64,000 nt of DNA from Xanthomarina sp. F2636L. GTDB lineage: Bacteria; Bacteroidota; Bacteroidia; Flavobacteriales; Flavobacteriaceae. Below the pieces are notes generated by a model. It searched no databases and was not told where the DNA came from. It worked only from the letters and a program-made list of their open reading frames with translations. Where the stretch lies: contig NZ_JAPMLM010000068.1 of NCBI RefSeq assembly GCF_026410195.1, positions 563,001 through 627,000 of the forward strand. Reading direction: 5' to 3'. Every line of letters starts with the position of its first letter. Position 1 is the stretch's first letter. Below, one piece after another: positions 26,204-34,710 of the stretch. A program made the translations under genes and the position numbers.

Positions 26204-27295
26204 ATGACAAACAAATTTTCCTCACTCCTTTGTGGAGTATTACTAATTAGCAGCTTTGGTTGCAGTAGTGATGACAACAACGAACCATCTGGACCTATAG
26301 ATGTAATTATTGAAGGTGCACAAGTAACGCCAGAAGTTGGTGGACCAAACCAACAAAACCAAGTTTATATCGATTTAAGCACAAATACCTCAACAACTGT
26401 GCAGCGTGATACTTGGGATTTAGGTTTCTATACTGGATCAGAATTTAGAGTAGCGATAAATGGATCTATTTATATGGCTACGGCAAAATTAACAGAAAAC
26501 AACATAGATGCCGTAAATTCAAGCAGTCCTGAAGTTCAAGATTTACAGACTAGAGTTGCTGTTGGAACCTTTGCTGCAGAAACTGCCAATTTTATAGATG
26601 CGCCTAGTGGAAACATAAATGGAACAGCTATAGAAGCCATTTCTAATACAGATTCTCAAAACAACGTATATCTATTAAATCTAGGTTATAAAGTTGGTAC
26701 AACCACGCCAGCCAATGGTGCTGTTGCTGTAAACGGTGACCCAAGAGGTTGGATGAAAATACGTGTATTAAAAAACGGAAACGATTATGTACTACAATAT
26801 GCCGATTTAGATGCCAGCACACATCAAGAAGTAACTATTACTAAGAGTAGCGATTTCAATTTCAACTTTTTTAGTTTTAATACAGAAAGTGAAGTATCTG
26901 TGGAGCCAGTAAAGTCTCAATGGGATTTAAACTTTACCGTTTTTACTAATGAAATTGAAGGATATGGAGCTTATGGTTATAGCGATTTTGTAACACATAA
27001 CACCAAAGGAGGTGCAGCTGTATATAGTTTAAATACTGAAGATACTTCTTATACCTACGAAAACTTCACGCTAGCCGATGTTGATAATTCTAATTTTGTA
27101 TTTAACGATCAAAGAACCATTGGAGGTACTTGGAGAAATGGTGGGGGACCATCTAGTTTACCATCTTTAAAAGACAATATGTTTTATGTATTACAAGACA
27201 CAGACGGCAATTTGTACAAACTTCAATTTTTAGCTTTAACTAATGCTGAAGGCGTGCGTGGTTATCCGGAATTTGTTTATAGCTTGTTGGAATAA
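26204..27295 (+). CDS. hmuY: HmuY-family haem-binding lipoprotein
   Basis: A 363-residue lipoprotein: lipobox SSFGC with C20, then SSDDNNE, an acidic export signal that fits surface exposure. The HmuY signature is clear: two W-D-L-x-F strands (RDTWDLGFY and SQWDLNFTVF) and the C-terminal YVLQDTDGNLYKLQFLALTN followed by RGYPEFVYSLL. In Porphyromonas gingivalis HmuY strips haem from host proteins and hands it to HmuR using two histidines. This protein has few histidines (e.g. in DFVTHNTKGG), so its ligand mode may differ. It is transcribed with the TonB receptor. Confidence 0.85.
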   Translation: MTNKFSSLLCGVLLISSFGCSSDDNNEPSGPIDVIIEGAQVTPEVGGPNQQNQVYIDLSTNTSTTVQRDTWDLGFYTGSEFRVAINGSIYMATAKLTENNIDAVNSSSPEVQDLQTRVAVGTFAAETANFIDAPSGNINGTAIEAISNTDSQNNVYLLNLGYKVGTTTPANGAVAVNGDPRGWMKIRVLKNGNDYVLQYADLDASTHQEVTITKSSDFNFNFFSFNTESEVSVEPVKSQWDLNFTVFTNEIEGYGAYGYSDFVTHNTKGGAAVYSLNTEDTSYTYENFTLADVDNSNFVFNDQRTIGGTWRNGGGPSSLPSLKDNMFYVLQDTDGNLYKLQFLALTNAEGVRGYPEFVYSLLE

Positions 27296-27323
27296 AAAAA
27301 GAAATTTCACAATTATACAAAAC

Positions 27324-27352
27324 AAAAAAGCCACTTTAAAAGTGGCTTTTTT
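27324..27352. terminator. Bidirectional terminator between HmuY and carbonic anhydrase
   Basis: GCCACTTT and AAAGTGGC form an 8-bp stem with an A-run to the left and a T-run to the right, between two convergent genes. Confidence 0.88.
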
Positions 27353-27353
27353 G

Positions 27354-27980
27354 TTATTCTAAATGATAGATCTCCATAATGTCTTGTAGGTATTTATCAA
27401 AGTCAATTTTTAAATCGATAAGTTTTCCTGAATGAACATCAAAAACCCAACCATGTACTTTTAAGCCTCTGTCTCTATTGGCTCTTTGTACGGCTGCCGT
27501 TTTAATTAAGTTGACACATTGTTCCTGCACATTAAGTTCCACTAATCTATCGTAGCGTTTAGCATCGCACTCTATATTGCTTAATTCTTCCTTATGAAGT
27601 CTATAGACATCCCGAATGTTACGTAGCCACGGATTAAGGATTCCTAAATCGGCAGACTGCATAGCAGCTTTTACACCCCCACAAGCATAGTGTCCACAAA
27701 CTATTACATGCTTTACTCCAAGATGATCTACTGCGTAATTAACCACAGACATCACATTTAAATCAATACTTATAACCATATTGGCAATGTTTCTGTGTAC
27801 AAACACGTCGCCAGGACCTAAACCCATTAATTCTTCAGCCGCAACGCGACTATCAGAACATCCAATAAATAATAATTCTGGATTTTGTCCATTACCTAAT
27901 TCTTCAAAAAATTCGGAGTTAACGGCTAATTTGTCTTTAACCCATTTTTCGTTGTTTTTAAAAACTTTCTCTAATTCCAT
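27354..27980 (-). CDS. can: Beta-class carbonic anhydrase
   Basis: Interconverts CO2 and bicarbonate in the cytoplasm. The 208-residue length is normal. Zinc ligands are visible as C41 (CSDSRV, with catalytic D43), H97 and C100 (GHYACGG). No signal peptide. It is monocistronic, ended by the shared hairpin and preceded by a 230-base region with no gene. That region contains the nhaA terminator. Confidence 0.95.
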   Translation of the reverse strand: MELEKVFKNNEKWVKDKLAVNSEFFEELGNGQNPELLFIGCSDSRVAAEELMGLGPGDVFVHRNIANMVISIDLNVMSVVNYAVDHLGVKHVIVCGHYACGGVKAAMQSADLGILNPWLRNIRDVYRLHKEELSNIECDAKRYDRLVELNVQEQCVNLIKTAAVQRANRDRGLKVHGWVFDVHSGKLIDLKIDFDKYLQDIMEIYHLE

Positions 27981-28147
27981 TAATAGTGTTTTATATATTA
28001 TTTAAAAATGAAGTTGCGCGCAGCTTCACTTTAAAAAAGTCTTTAAAATTAATTAAAAATGCTCATAAAAAAAGAATTAATTTCAATATGCTGAAAAACA
28101 AATGAAATCAATTTAGAATTAAATATAGATGAAAAGCCTAAAAATGA

Positions 28148-28194
28148 AAAAACATCATAAAGTGAAACCTTCTCTTTCACTATATGATGTTTTA
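28148..28194 (-). terminator. Rho-independent terminator of nhaA
   Basis: Minus-strand hairpin: AAAACATCAT / ATGATGTTTT outer arms and AGTGAAA / TTTCACT inner arms with one small bulge, followed by a T-rich stretch. It lies just after the nhaA stop. Confidence 0.8.
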
Positions 28195-28211
28195 ATAATT
28201 TCCATTAATTA

Positions 28212-29528
28212 TTACAATCTAGTTACCGTATTTGGTCTATTAGAATTATAGCGTAGGATAAAATATCCAATAATTGCAGAAACCAAAGAGCCTAATAGAA
28301 TGCCTATTTTAGCTGAATCTACATAAGCAGGTGTCGATCTAAAAGCCAAACTTGCTATAAAAATAGCCATGGTAAAACCTATACCAGCTAGAAAAGCCAC
28401 GCCCACAATATGTGTTTTATTAATATCTGATGGGATGGTAATCAATTTTATTTTATTGGCTAGTAATACTATGGTAGTTACACCAACACTATTTCCTAAA
28501 ATTAAACTTAACATAAGTGTAACTACAAGACTCCAATCTATAGCATACGCACTATCAAAAGCAACTCCTGCATTTGCCAAAGCAAAAATTGGAATTATTA
28601 TAAAGGCGACCCAATCGTGTAATTTATGTTCCAATTGCTGTAATGGCGACTGGTATTTATTGGTCCAATCCTGAAGGTTATCCATTTGAGCAATCTGTTC
28701 TGTAGAAAGAATGGGTTTTTGCAAGATAGATGCCTCTTTTAAGTTTTTTGTAATGGTTTCTAAATTATTAACAAAAGACTTTGTGGATATGTTTTGTTGA
28801 ATTGGTACTGAAAAAGCCAATAAAATCCCGGCCAGGGTTGGATGAATTCCGGACTTTAGGAATAAGATCCAAATAACTACTCCAAAAACAAGGAATAGAT
28901 ATTTTAGATAAAGACCTTTGTAGGAGATAAAGTATAATAAAGCTAACATCCCTAAGGCAATTAGAAGTAAACTTACTTCAATACTACCACTATAAAATAT
29001 AGCAATTACCAAAACGGCACCAATATCATCCACAATAGCAAATGCCATTAAAAATAGCTTTAAACTTAATGGCACTCTATTTCCAAGTATATTAAGTACA
29101 GCTAATGCAAAGGCAATATCTGTAGCCATTGGCACTCCCCACCCATGAGTAGTTTCTGGATTTTGATTGAAAATAAAATAAAACATCACTGGAAAAGCCA
29201 TCCCTCCAATAGCGCCAACTAATGGAAAGGCGAGTTTTTTAGTAGAATTGAGCTCTCCAATTAAAAATTCTCTTTTAATTTCTAGTCCAATTAAAAAGAA
29301 GAAAACAGCCATCAACCCATCGTTAATCCATAGAATTAATGGTTTGTCTATTTCAAAGGTTTCGCTAGTAAAACCTAATTCATATTGCCATAATTCTTGA
29401 TAGGTATGGCTCCAAGGCGAGTTTGCCCATAATAAAGCTAAAAGTGTTGCCCCTAAAAGCAAAAATCCACTTAAGCTTTCAATCTTAATAAATTTTTGTA
29501 ATGGGGTTAAAATGGCATTTTTTGTCAT
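28212..29528 (-). CDS. nhaA: Na+/H+ antiporter NhaA
   Basis: A 438-residue inner-membrane antiporter exchanging two H+ for one Na+. Diagnostic segments are INDGLMAVFFFLIGLEIKREF, GWGVPMATDIAFALAVL and VDDIGAVLVIAIFY, which contain the paired aspartates of the ion site. There is an insertion of about 50 hydrophilic residues (NNLETITKNLKEASILQKPILST ...) in the cytoplasmic loop between the two halves, as in many Bacteroidota NhaA proteins. Confidence 0.94.
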   Translation of the reverse strand: MTKNAILTPLQKFIKIESLSGFLLLGATLLALLWANSPWSHTYQELWQYELGFTSETFEIDKPLILWINDGLMAVFFFLIGLEIKREFLIGELNSTKKLAFPLVGAIGGMAFPVMFYFIFNQNPETTHGWGVPMATDIAFALAVLNILGNRVPLSLKLFLMAFAIVDDIGAVLVIAIFYSGSIEVSLLLIALGMLALLYFISYKGLYLKYLFLVFGVVIWILFLKSGIHPTLAGILLAFSVPIQQNISTKSFVNNLETITKNLKEASILQKPILSTEQIAQMDNLQDWTNKYQSPLQQLEHKLHDWVAFIIIPIFALANAGVAFDSAYAIDWSLVVTLMLSLILGNSVGVTTIVLLANKIKLITIPSDINKTHIVGVAFLAGIGFTMAIFIASLAFRSTPAYVDSAKIGILLGSLVSAIIGYFILRYNSNRPNTVTRL

Positions 29529-29637
29529 CTATTTAAGGTCTTATATTGATTAATTTATAAAAAAAACTGATTACAAACTTATTAGAAAGAGAAATAATCT
29601 TTTTTTATTAATATAACATACTGTAAAAATACAAATA

Positions 29638-29937
29638 TTAAGAAGTAGATTCTGGTGGAGGCAATGATGTTTCTAACGAACGCCGAGAGTAATCTATAAA
29701 ATTAAAATCTAATGGTTTCATTAATTGAAGTTTTATAACAATCATTTCAGAGGAGTAACCATCTAAAAATATCAATTCCTTATGCTTTATTTCATTGTTG
29801 GAATAATTTTTACCTTCATTTACACTATAAAACATAGATATATCAACAGATTCATCAATAATAGTTATTATTAAAGGGACCGAAATAAACGAGGTGAAAA
29901 TAATTGTAAAGCAAAGAGAAATCGTTGTTTTCTTCAT
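29638..29937 (-). CDS. Small exported hypothetical protein (99 aa)
   Basis: Starts with a basic-hydrophobic stretch (MKKTTISLCFTIIFTSFISVPLIITII) that is either a signal peptide or a membrane anchor. The remaining 70 residues show no recognisable domain and end SLPPPESTS. It stands alone between nhaA and the Bat operon. No clear promoter was seen. It may be strain-specific. Confidence 0.5.
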   Translation of the reverse strand: MKKTTISLCFTIIFTSFISVPLIITIIDESVDISMFYSVNEGKNYSNNEIKHKELIFLDGYSSEMIVIKLQLMKPLDFNFIDYSRRSLETSLPPPESTS

Positions 29938-30001
29938 CCAATCTTATTAAAAGTGAAGAACAAAGATACAATTCGAGTTTTTTATTTTAGTTAAAGAAAA
30001 T

Positions 30002-30751
30002 TTAAAGTGCTTTAATGTCTTGGTTCAAAACCCAACCTGTTTTACCATCTGAAAGCTTAATTTTCTTCCAACTATTAACCGTATCTAATATTTGAACCTT
30101 GGTACCTTCATGAAGAATAAAAGCTTCTGTACTACGTAAATTAGGCTCGCTTTTAATCTGGCTTTCCTGAGCAAATATAATAGCTGGCTTGTCTTTTTTA
30201 TCTAAATTATATTTATGAAATGCAAACATTACAGCCAAACAGGTGACCCCTAAACACAACATACTACTTACAAAAGAGAGACGTTTTTTTGTTGTAGAGT
30301 AAGCAAAATAATACGTAAGAAATAAAACTACAAACACACAAACAAAGACCACAGCTGCCTTTGCCCAAATATCAAAACTAAAGGTGTTTGTTAGTTTTTT
30401 TATGTAATTAGAGAGTCCAACTTCTGGAACAGTACCAATGGCGTCAATGGTCATGTTTCTTGCAAAAGCTATATTATTCTTAATTTCTTTATCGTTTGGA
30501 GCAAGCTTTAATGCTTTTTCATAATAATAAATGCTTGGTGCAATGTGATTTAATTTATAATGCGCGTTGGCTAAATTAAAATACAATTCGGCAGAATGCT
30601 CGCCATTTTCTATAATCGCCTCATATTTAAGTATGGCTTGATCAAAATCTCCTTCGTTATAAAGTGCATTCCCTTGTTCAAACAAAGAGGTGTTTTGAGC
30701 CAAAGTTGAAACGCTCAATAATATCACAAATATGTAAACTAGATGCTTCAT
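30002..30751 (-). CDS. batE: BatE: TPR and SH3-domain membrane protein
   Basis: A 249-residue protein with signal peptide (1-18), two to three TPR units (about 22-95: NALYNEGDFDQAILKYEAII, AELYFNLANAHYKLNHIAPSIYYYEKALKL), two membrane helices (about 132-152 and 160-180), and a C-terminal bacterial SH3 domain ending SWKKIKLSDGKTGWVLNQDIKAL. This is the BatE architecture. It is the last gene of the operon; its start overlaps the batD stop (ATGA). No hairpin is evident after it. Confidence 0.85.
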   Translation of the reverse strand: MKHLVYIFVILLSVSTLAQNTSLFEQGNALYNEGDFDQAILKYEAIIENGEHSAELYFNLANAHYKLNHIAPSIYYYEKALKLAPNDKEIKNNIAFARNMTIDAIGTVPEVGLSNYIKKLTNTFSFDIWAKAAVVFVCVFVVLFLTYYFAYSTTKKRLSFVSSMLCLGVTCLAVMFAFHKYNLDKKDKPAIIFAQESQIKSEPNLRSTEAFILHEGTKVQILDTVNSWKKIKLSDGKTGWVLNQDIKAL

Positions 30752-32529
30752 TTAATTTGTTTATCTATTGTTGAAATTGTTTTTGCTGCCTTATCAAAAT
30801 CTTGTTGCATTTCCACTTGTGTAATGGGCGTATACCGTGCCAATTCGCAATTTTCTAAAATAGACACAAACTCTGTAATTATTTGGTTGTCTACTTGTCT
30901 TGTTACTAGTAAATCCTGAATTTTATTCTTAGTAAAATCGCTGGTTTCAATACGTAACTTTGCTTTTAAATAATTGTGTAAGGCTTTTTCTAGAGCCACA
31001 TAAAAGGCTTCTTTATTTCCAAGAGCTCGTTTAGCTTCACTTAAATAACGTCTTGCCAATTTATCGGCTTTTCTTACTTTATTTCCTGTAATATCAGCAT
31101 CGCGTTCTTGTTTCTTTTTTCTAACAATTATAGCCAAAGGAATTGCTAAAAGTGGCAGCAATAAGCCTGTCCAGAACCCTGTAGATTTAAAAAAGTGAAC
31201 TTCTTCTATACTTGTTAATTTGGTACTTGTTTTTACAAATGCAAATTGCTGGTTGGTAACCACAACTGGTTGTTTTGAATTATTAGCAGTAGCAATATTA
31301 TTGTCTGAATTAGTTGTGTTGGTTGGCCCTTCAAGAACATTAAGAACTATTTCTCCAGAAGAGATACGCTTATAAGATTCTGTTTTTACATCAAAATACG
31401 AAAAGCTAATACTTGGAATTGGGTACTTTCCTTTGTATTGTGGCACAATGATATAACTGTCTGAAATACTTCCTTGCATTCCGTTTAGATTGGTTACCAC
31501 ATTTTCAGTGTGTTCTGGCTCATAAACCTCTAAAGAACTTGGTAAATTAAGTTTAGGAAGTTCAAATAATTTTAAGTTTCCATTTCCTTTTACTTCTACT
31601 GTAGCCTGTAAAGATTCGGAAGCATTTAATTCCGATTTTGTTGTAATCACATTGAATTCAAAATTTCCAACAGCACCAGTAAAATCTTCTGGTTTTCCTT
31701 CTAAAGGTAGAGGCTTCACATTTATACTTCGGCTCCCAGCTGAAATGGTTTTATGAACTTTTGTCATAAGTCGTCCTCCAAAGATATCACGCCTATTCGT
31801 TGGCACCTCAATGGTCACATCCAAACTTAAAGGCTCTATTTCCAGTTTCCCAGTTTTTTGAGGATATAATACTGTTTTACGTAATACTACATATCTGTAA
31901 TTCTCTCCTTTATAAGTTCCGTTTAATACTTTTAAATTTTTAATATCTATATTCTGACTCCAAAACGAATTGTATCTAGGATTATCTATTTCTCTCCAAT
32001 TGCTTACTCCTGTATCTGGAGATACATAGAGTTTATAAACAACCGTTATAGCTTCGTTTAAATATGGATTCCCATCTGAAACCTCAGCTACCAAATGAAT
32101 GTTGTTAGATGCAATTGTTTCTGGGTTGTTATCGTCGTTAGGTCTATCCACAGCAGCCGTAACTACAATACTCTGTGGTGTTGTTTTGTAAATTTCACCA
32201 TCAATTTCTATGGTTGCTTGTTTAATAGTAAATGACCCACGTTTTTTTGGTGACAGAAAATAGCTGTACGTTTTTTTATAAGATCTCTTTCCGTTCATCC
32301 AAGACGTGCTAACTGCTTGATTTGGACCACCAACAATTGTAAAGCCTAAAAAATCTGGTGGATTAAAATTATCGCCGTCTTTGTTCATCTCGAAATCGAC
32401 ACGCAATCGTTCATTAATACCAAGTTTTTTCTTGCTTACCTTTGCCTCAAAAGTTACTTGAGCACTAGCTATGCTCGCACTTAATATAATTAGTAATACG
32501 GATATGTGTTTTAATAATTTCATTTTCAT
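30748..32529 (-). CDS. batD: BatD aerotolerance/oxygen-tolerance protein
   Basis: A 593-residue protein with signal peptide (ends SIASAQ) and several Ig-like beta domains up to residue 440, opening VTFEAKVSKKKLGINERLRVDFEMNKDGDNFNPPDF, which is typical of BatD. One membrane helix (about 450-468) and a cytoplasmic tail with ARRYLSEAKRALGNKEAFYVALEKALHNYLKAKL follow. BatD is essential in the Bacteroides fragilis Bat operon for aerotolerance and may scaffold the VWA proteins at the inner membrane. Two ATG codons two residues apart are possible starts. Confidence 0.88.
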   Translation of the reverse strand: MKMKLLKHISVLLIILSASIASAQVTFEAKVSKKKLGINERLRVDFEMNKDGDNFNPPDFLGFTIVGGPNQAVSTSWMNGKRSYKKTYSYFLSPKKRGSFTIKQATIEIDGEIYKTTPQSIVVTAAVDRPNDDNNPETIASNNIHLVAEVSDGNPYLNEAITVVYKLYVSPDTGVSNWREIDNPRYNSFWSQNIDIKNLKVLNGTYKGENYRYVVLRKTVLYPQKTGKLEIEPLSLDVTIEVPTNRRDIFGGRLMTKVHKTISAGSRSINVKPLPLEGKPEDFTGAVGNFEFNVITTKSELNASESLQATVEVKGNGNLKLFELPKLNLPSSLEVYEPEHTENVVTNLNGMQGSISDSYIIVPQYKGKYPIPSISFSYFDVKTESYKRISSGEIVLNVLEGPTNTTNSDNNIATANNSKQPVVVTNQQFAFVKTSTKLTSIEEVHFFKSTGFWTGLLLPLLAIPLAIIVRKKKQERDADITGNKVRKADKLARRYLSEAKRALGNKEAFYVALEKALHNYLKAKLRIETSDFTKNKIQDLLVTRQVDNQIITEFVSILENCELARYTPITQVEMQQDFDKAAKTISTIDKQIK

Positions 32530-32594
32530 TAGCCCTTTAAATTTTCGGACATCTTAATCTCAGGTTTTACTTGCATTGTCTAAATCCTGATGGT

Positions 32595-33455
32595 TTACCA
32601 GTCTTTTTCTGTTTGAACCTTTTCACCTTTTTGCTTTTCAGCATTCATTTTTTCTTGAACTTTTTGCTCTTGATTGTTCATGGCTTCTAGCAAGTTCTTA
32701 ACCTGCTGAGGAGATAATTGTCCAGGCTGTGTCTGTGGCTTTTGTGGTTCTTTTTCCTTATCGTTTCCTTTACCTTGATCTTTATTATCTTCTTTTGGCT
32801 TGCCTTGATCGTCTTTCTGGTCATCACCTTCTTTTTTATCTTGATCGCCTTGATCTTTATTGTCCTCTTTATTATCGCCTTCTTCCTTATCTTGGTTATC
32901 TTGGTTGTCTTGGTTGTCTTGGTTTTCGTCCTGATTCTGGTCTTGATCTTTGTTTTGATCGTCTTTACTATCGTCCTGCTGTTCGTCTTTTTGGTCTTCT
33001 GCACATTTTTTAGCTAAAGCCAAATTATAACGTGTTTCATTATCTGACGGATTGTTTCTTAAGGCATTTTTATAAGCATCAACAGCTTCTTGACATTTAT
33101 TTTCTTTCATCAAGATGTTGCCAATATTATGAAAAGCTTTATGTTTTTCTTCTTTTGAAGTTGCATTTTTTGTTGCTTGTTGCAAACGAAATAAAGCTTC
33201 TGTATTACTTCCTTCTTGAAAATATGAAGTCCCTAAATTATAAGCTCCAGCAACAGATGAAGATTGTTCTGAAAGTGCCTTACGATAAGCCATTTCAGCT
33301 GATACAAAATCATCGTTAACTGCTTTTTCATTGCCTTCATACACAAAATTGTTCGCCTTTTTTAAAGCCAACAACTGTTCCTTCTCTTTGTCTTTTTCTT
33401 GAGCAAAACTAGAAACTGAAATGATTGCAAGTATGTAAAATAGTAATTGTTTCAT
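32595..33455 (-). CDS. batC: BatC: TPR protein with highly charged tail
   Basis: A 286-residue exported protein: signal peptide (ends SSFAQ), TPR repeats (about 35-150), then a long Asp/Glu/Lys/Gln/Asn-rich tail (about 153-240) with DNQ repeats, and a closing QPGQLSPQQVKNLLEAMNNQEQKVQEK segment that recurs in BatC proteins. The tail is probably disordered. Its repetitive DNA produces long antisense and frame-shifted open frames that are not genes. Confidence 0.85.
   Translation of the reverse strand: MKQLLFYILAIISVSSFAQEKDKEKEQLLALKKANNFVYEGNEKAVNDDFVSAEMAYRKALSEQSSSVAGAYNLGTSYFQEGSNTEALFRLQQATKNATSKEEKHKAFHNIGNILMKENKCQEAVDAYKNALRNNPSDNETRYNLALAKKCAEDQKDEQQDDSKDDQNKDQDQNQDENQDNQDNQDNQDKEEGDNKEDNKDQGDQDKKEGDDQKDDQGKPKEDNKDQGKGNDKEKEPQKPQTQPGQLSPQQVKNLLEAMNNQEQKVQEKMNAEKQKGEKVQTEKDW
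32891..32926. repeat. 9-bp tandem repeat within batC
   Basis: Four consecutive near-identical 9-base units (cttggttat, cttggttgt twice, cttggtttt) at 32891, 32900, 32909 and 32918. They encode the Asp-Asn-Gln run in the BatC tail, in frame, so copy-number change would alter tail length without a frameshift. Confidence 0.8.
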
Positions 33456-33576
33456 TGTAAATTTAATCGTCTTTCATTTTGCATTTTAGCAACCTCTAAT
33501 ATATAAAACTGTTGTATTTCTTATAGTTAAAGGTTTTATAAAGTTTAGCCTCATCTATAAGTGATGTTTTTTACTT

Positions 33577-34614
33577 TTATAGGTTTTCGTTGAATAAATT
33601 CAATTTCTTTAGCCAAGACGTTTTTCGTTCTAATAAAAAGATATCTATAAATAAAAAAGCAATTGCGAAAGCTAAAAACCATTGAAACTGATCTTTAAAA
33701 TCGGCAAATTGTTTGGCTTCGAATTCTTTTTTATCCATTTTGTTTAAAATATCTCTTATGCTCTCTACAACCTCGTTTGTGTTTCTTCCGTTAATATAAA
33801 TTCCATTTGCTTCTTTAGCAATGGCTTTAAGTGTGCTTTCGTCTAAACGTGTAATAACTGTTTCGCCATTAGAATCTTTTTTATAATTTAAAACAACGCC
33901 ATTTCTTTTAATAGGAATGGGACCTCCTTTTGTGTCTCCAACTCCAATAGTGAAAATTTGAATCCCTTCTTCACTAGCTTCATTAGCTACTTTTGTAGTG
34001 CCTTCACCATGATCTTCACCATCAGAAATAATTATTAATACACGATTGGTTTGCTCGTCATCATCATAATAGGTTTTTGCTAATTCTATGGCGTCTTTAA
34101 TTGCAGTTCCTTGTGAGGATAACATATCTGTATTCATGCTCTGGAGGAACATTTTGGCAGAAGCATAATCTGTGGTAATTGGTAATTGAGGAAATGCTTT
34201 TCCGGCATAAGCGATAATTCCAACACGATCGCTAGCCAGATTATTGATGATTTGCGTAACCAATTGTTTTGATTTCTCAAGTCTGTTTGGCGCAATATCT
34301 TCAGCCAACATGCTTTTAGATACATCAATGGCAAAAACCACATCCACACCTTCACGCTTAATGGTTTCTAATTTTGTACCAATCTTAGGGTTTACTAAAG
34401 CTATTGCTAAGGAAGCCATAGCCAAACAGATAACTGTTAACTTTAAAATACTTTTAAAAAGCGATTGATTTGGACTGAGCCTTTTTAAAAGTTGTTTGTT
34501 AGCAAATTTCTTTTGAGCATGACGTTTCCAGATTTGAAGCACCAAAAAGAATAGGATTATTACTGGAATAACCGCTAATACCCAAAACCATATTTTTTCT
34601 TCTAATTGATACAT
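33577..34614 (-). CDS. batB: BatB: VWA-domain inner-membrane protein
   Basis: A 345-residue protein with two N-terminal membrane helices (about 10-26 and 52-70), a von Willebrand factor A domain (about 85-285) carrying the MIDAS motif DVSKSM and later ISDGED, and a C-terminal helix (FQWFLAFAIAFLFIDIFLLE). VWA domains bind partner proteins through Mg2+, here probably under MoxR ATPase control. It sits between batA and batC on the same strand. Confidence 0.9.
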   Translation of the reverse strand: MYQLEEKIWFWVLAVIPVIILFFLVLQIWKRHAQKKFANKQLLKRLSPNQSLFKSILKLTVICLAMASLAIALVNPKIGTKLETIKREGVDVVFAIDVSKSMLAEDIAPNRLEKSKQLVTQIINNLASDRVGIIAYAGKAFPQLPITTDYASAKMFLQSMNTDMLSSQGTAIKDAIELAKTYYDDDEQTNRVLIIISDGEDHGEGTTKVANEASEEGIQIFTIGVGDTKGGPIPIKRNGVVLNYKKDSNGETVITRLDESTLKAIAKEANGIYINGRNTNEVVESIRDILNKMDKKEFEAKQFADFKDQFQWFLAFAIAFLFIDIFLLERKTSWLKKLNLFNENL

Positions 34615-34710
34615 TTCTCTAAAATTCCAATATTAAAATCCCAAATTCCAAAATCACTTTTTGATTAGGTAGGGTTTATTTTTCTTTGCTCTTTTTTCTC
34701 TTATCTTTTG

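Noticed and set aside
32687-33319. Several long open frames on both strands across batC (e.g. 32718-33017 plus, 32687-33004 minus)
   Set aside because: They arise from the repetitive Asp/Asn/Gln/Lys codons of BatC; their translations are low-complexity (runs of Leu/Val/Phe or Lys/Thr/Ile) with no family features.
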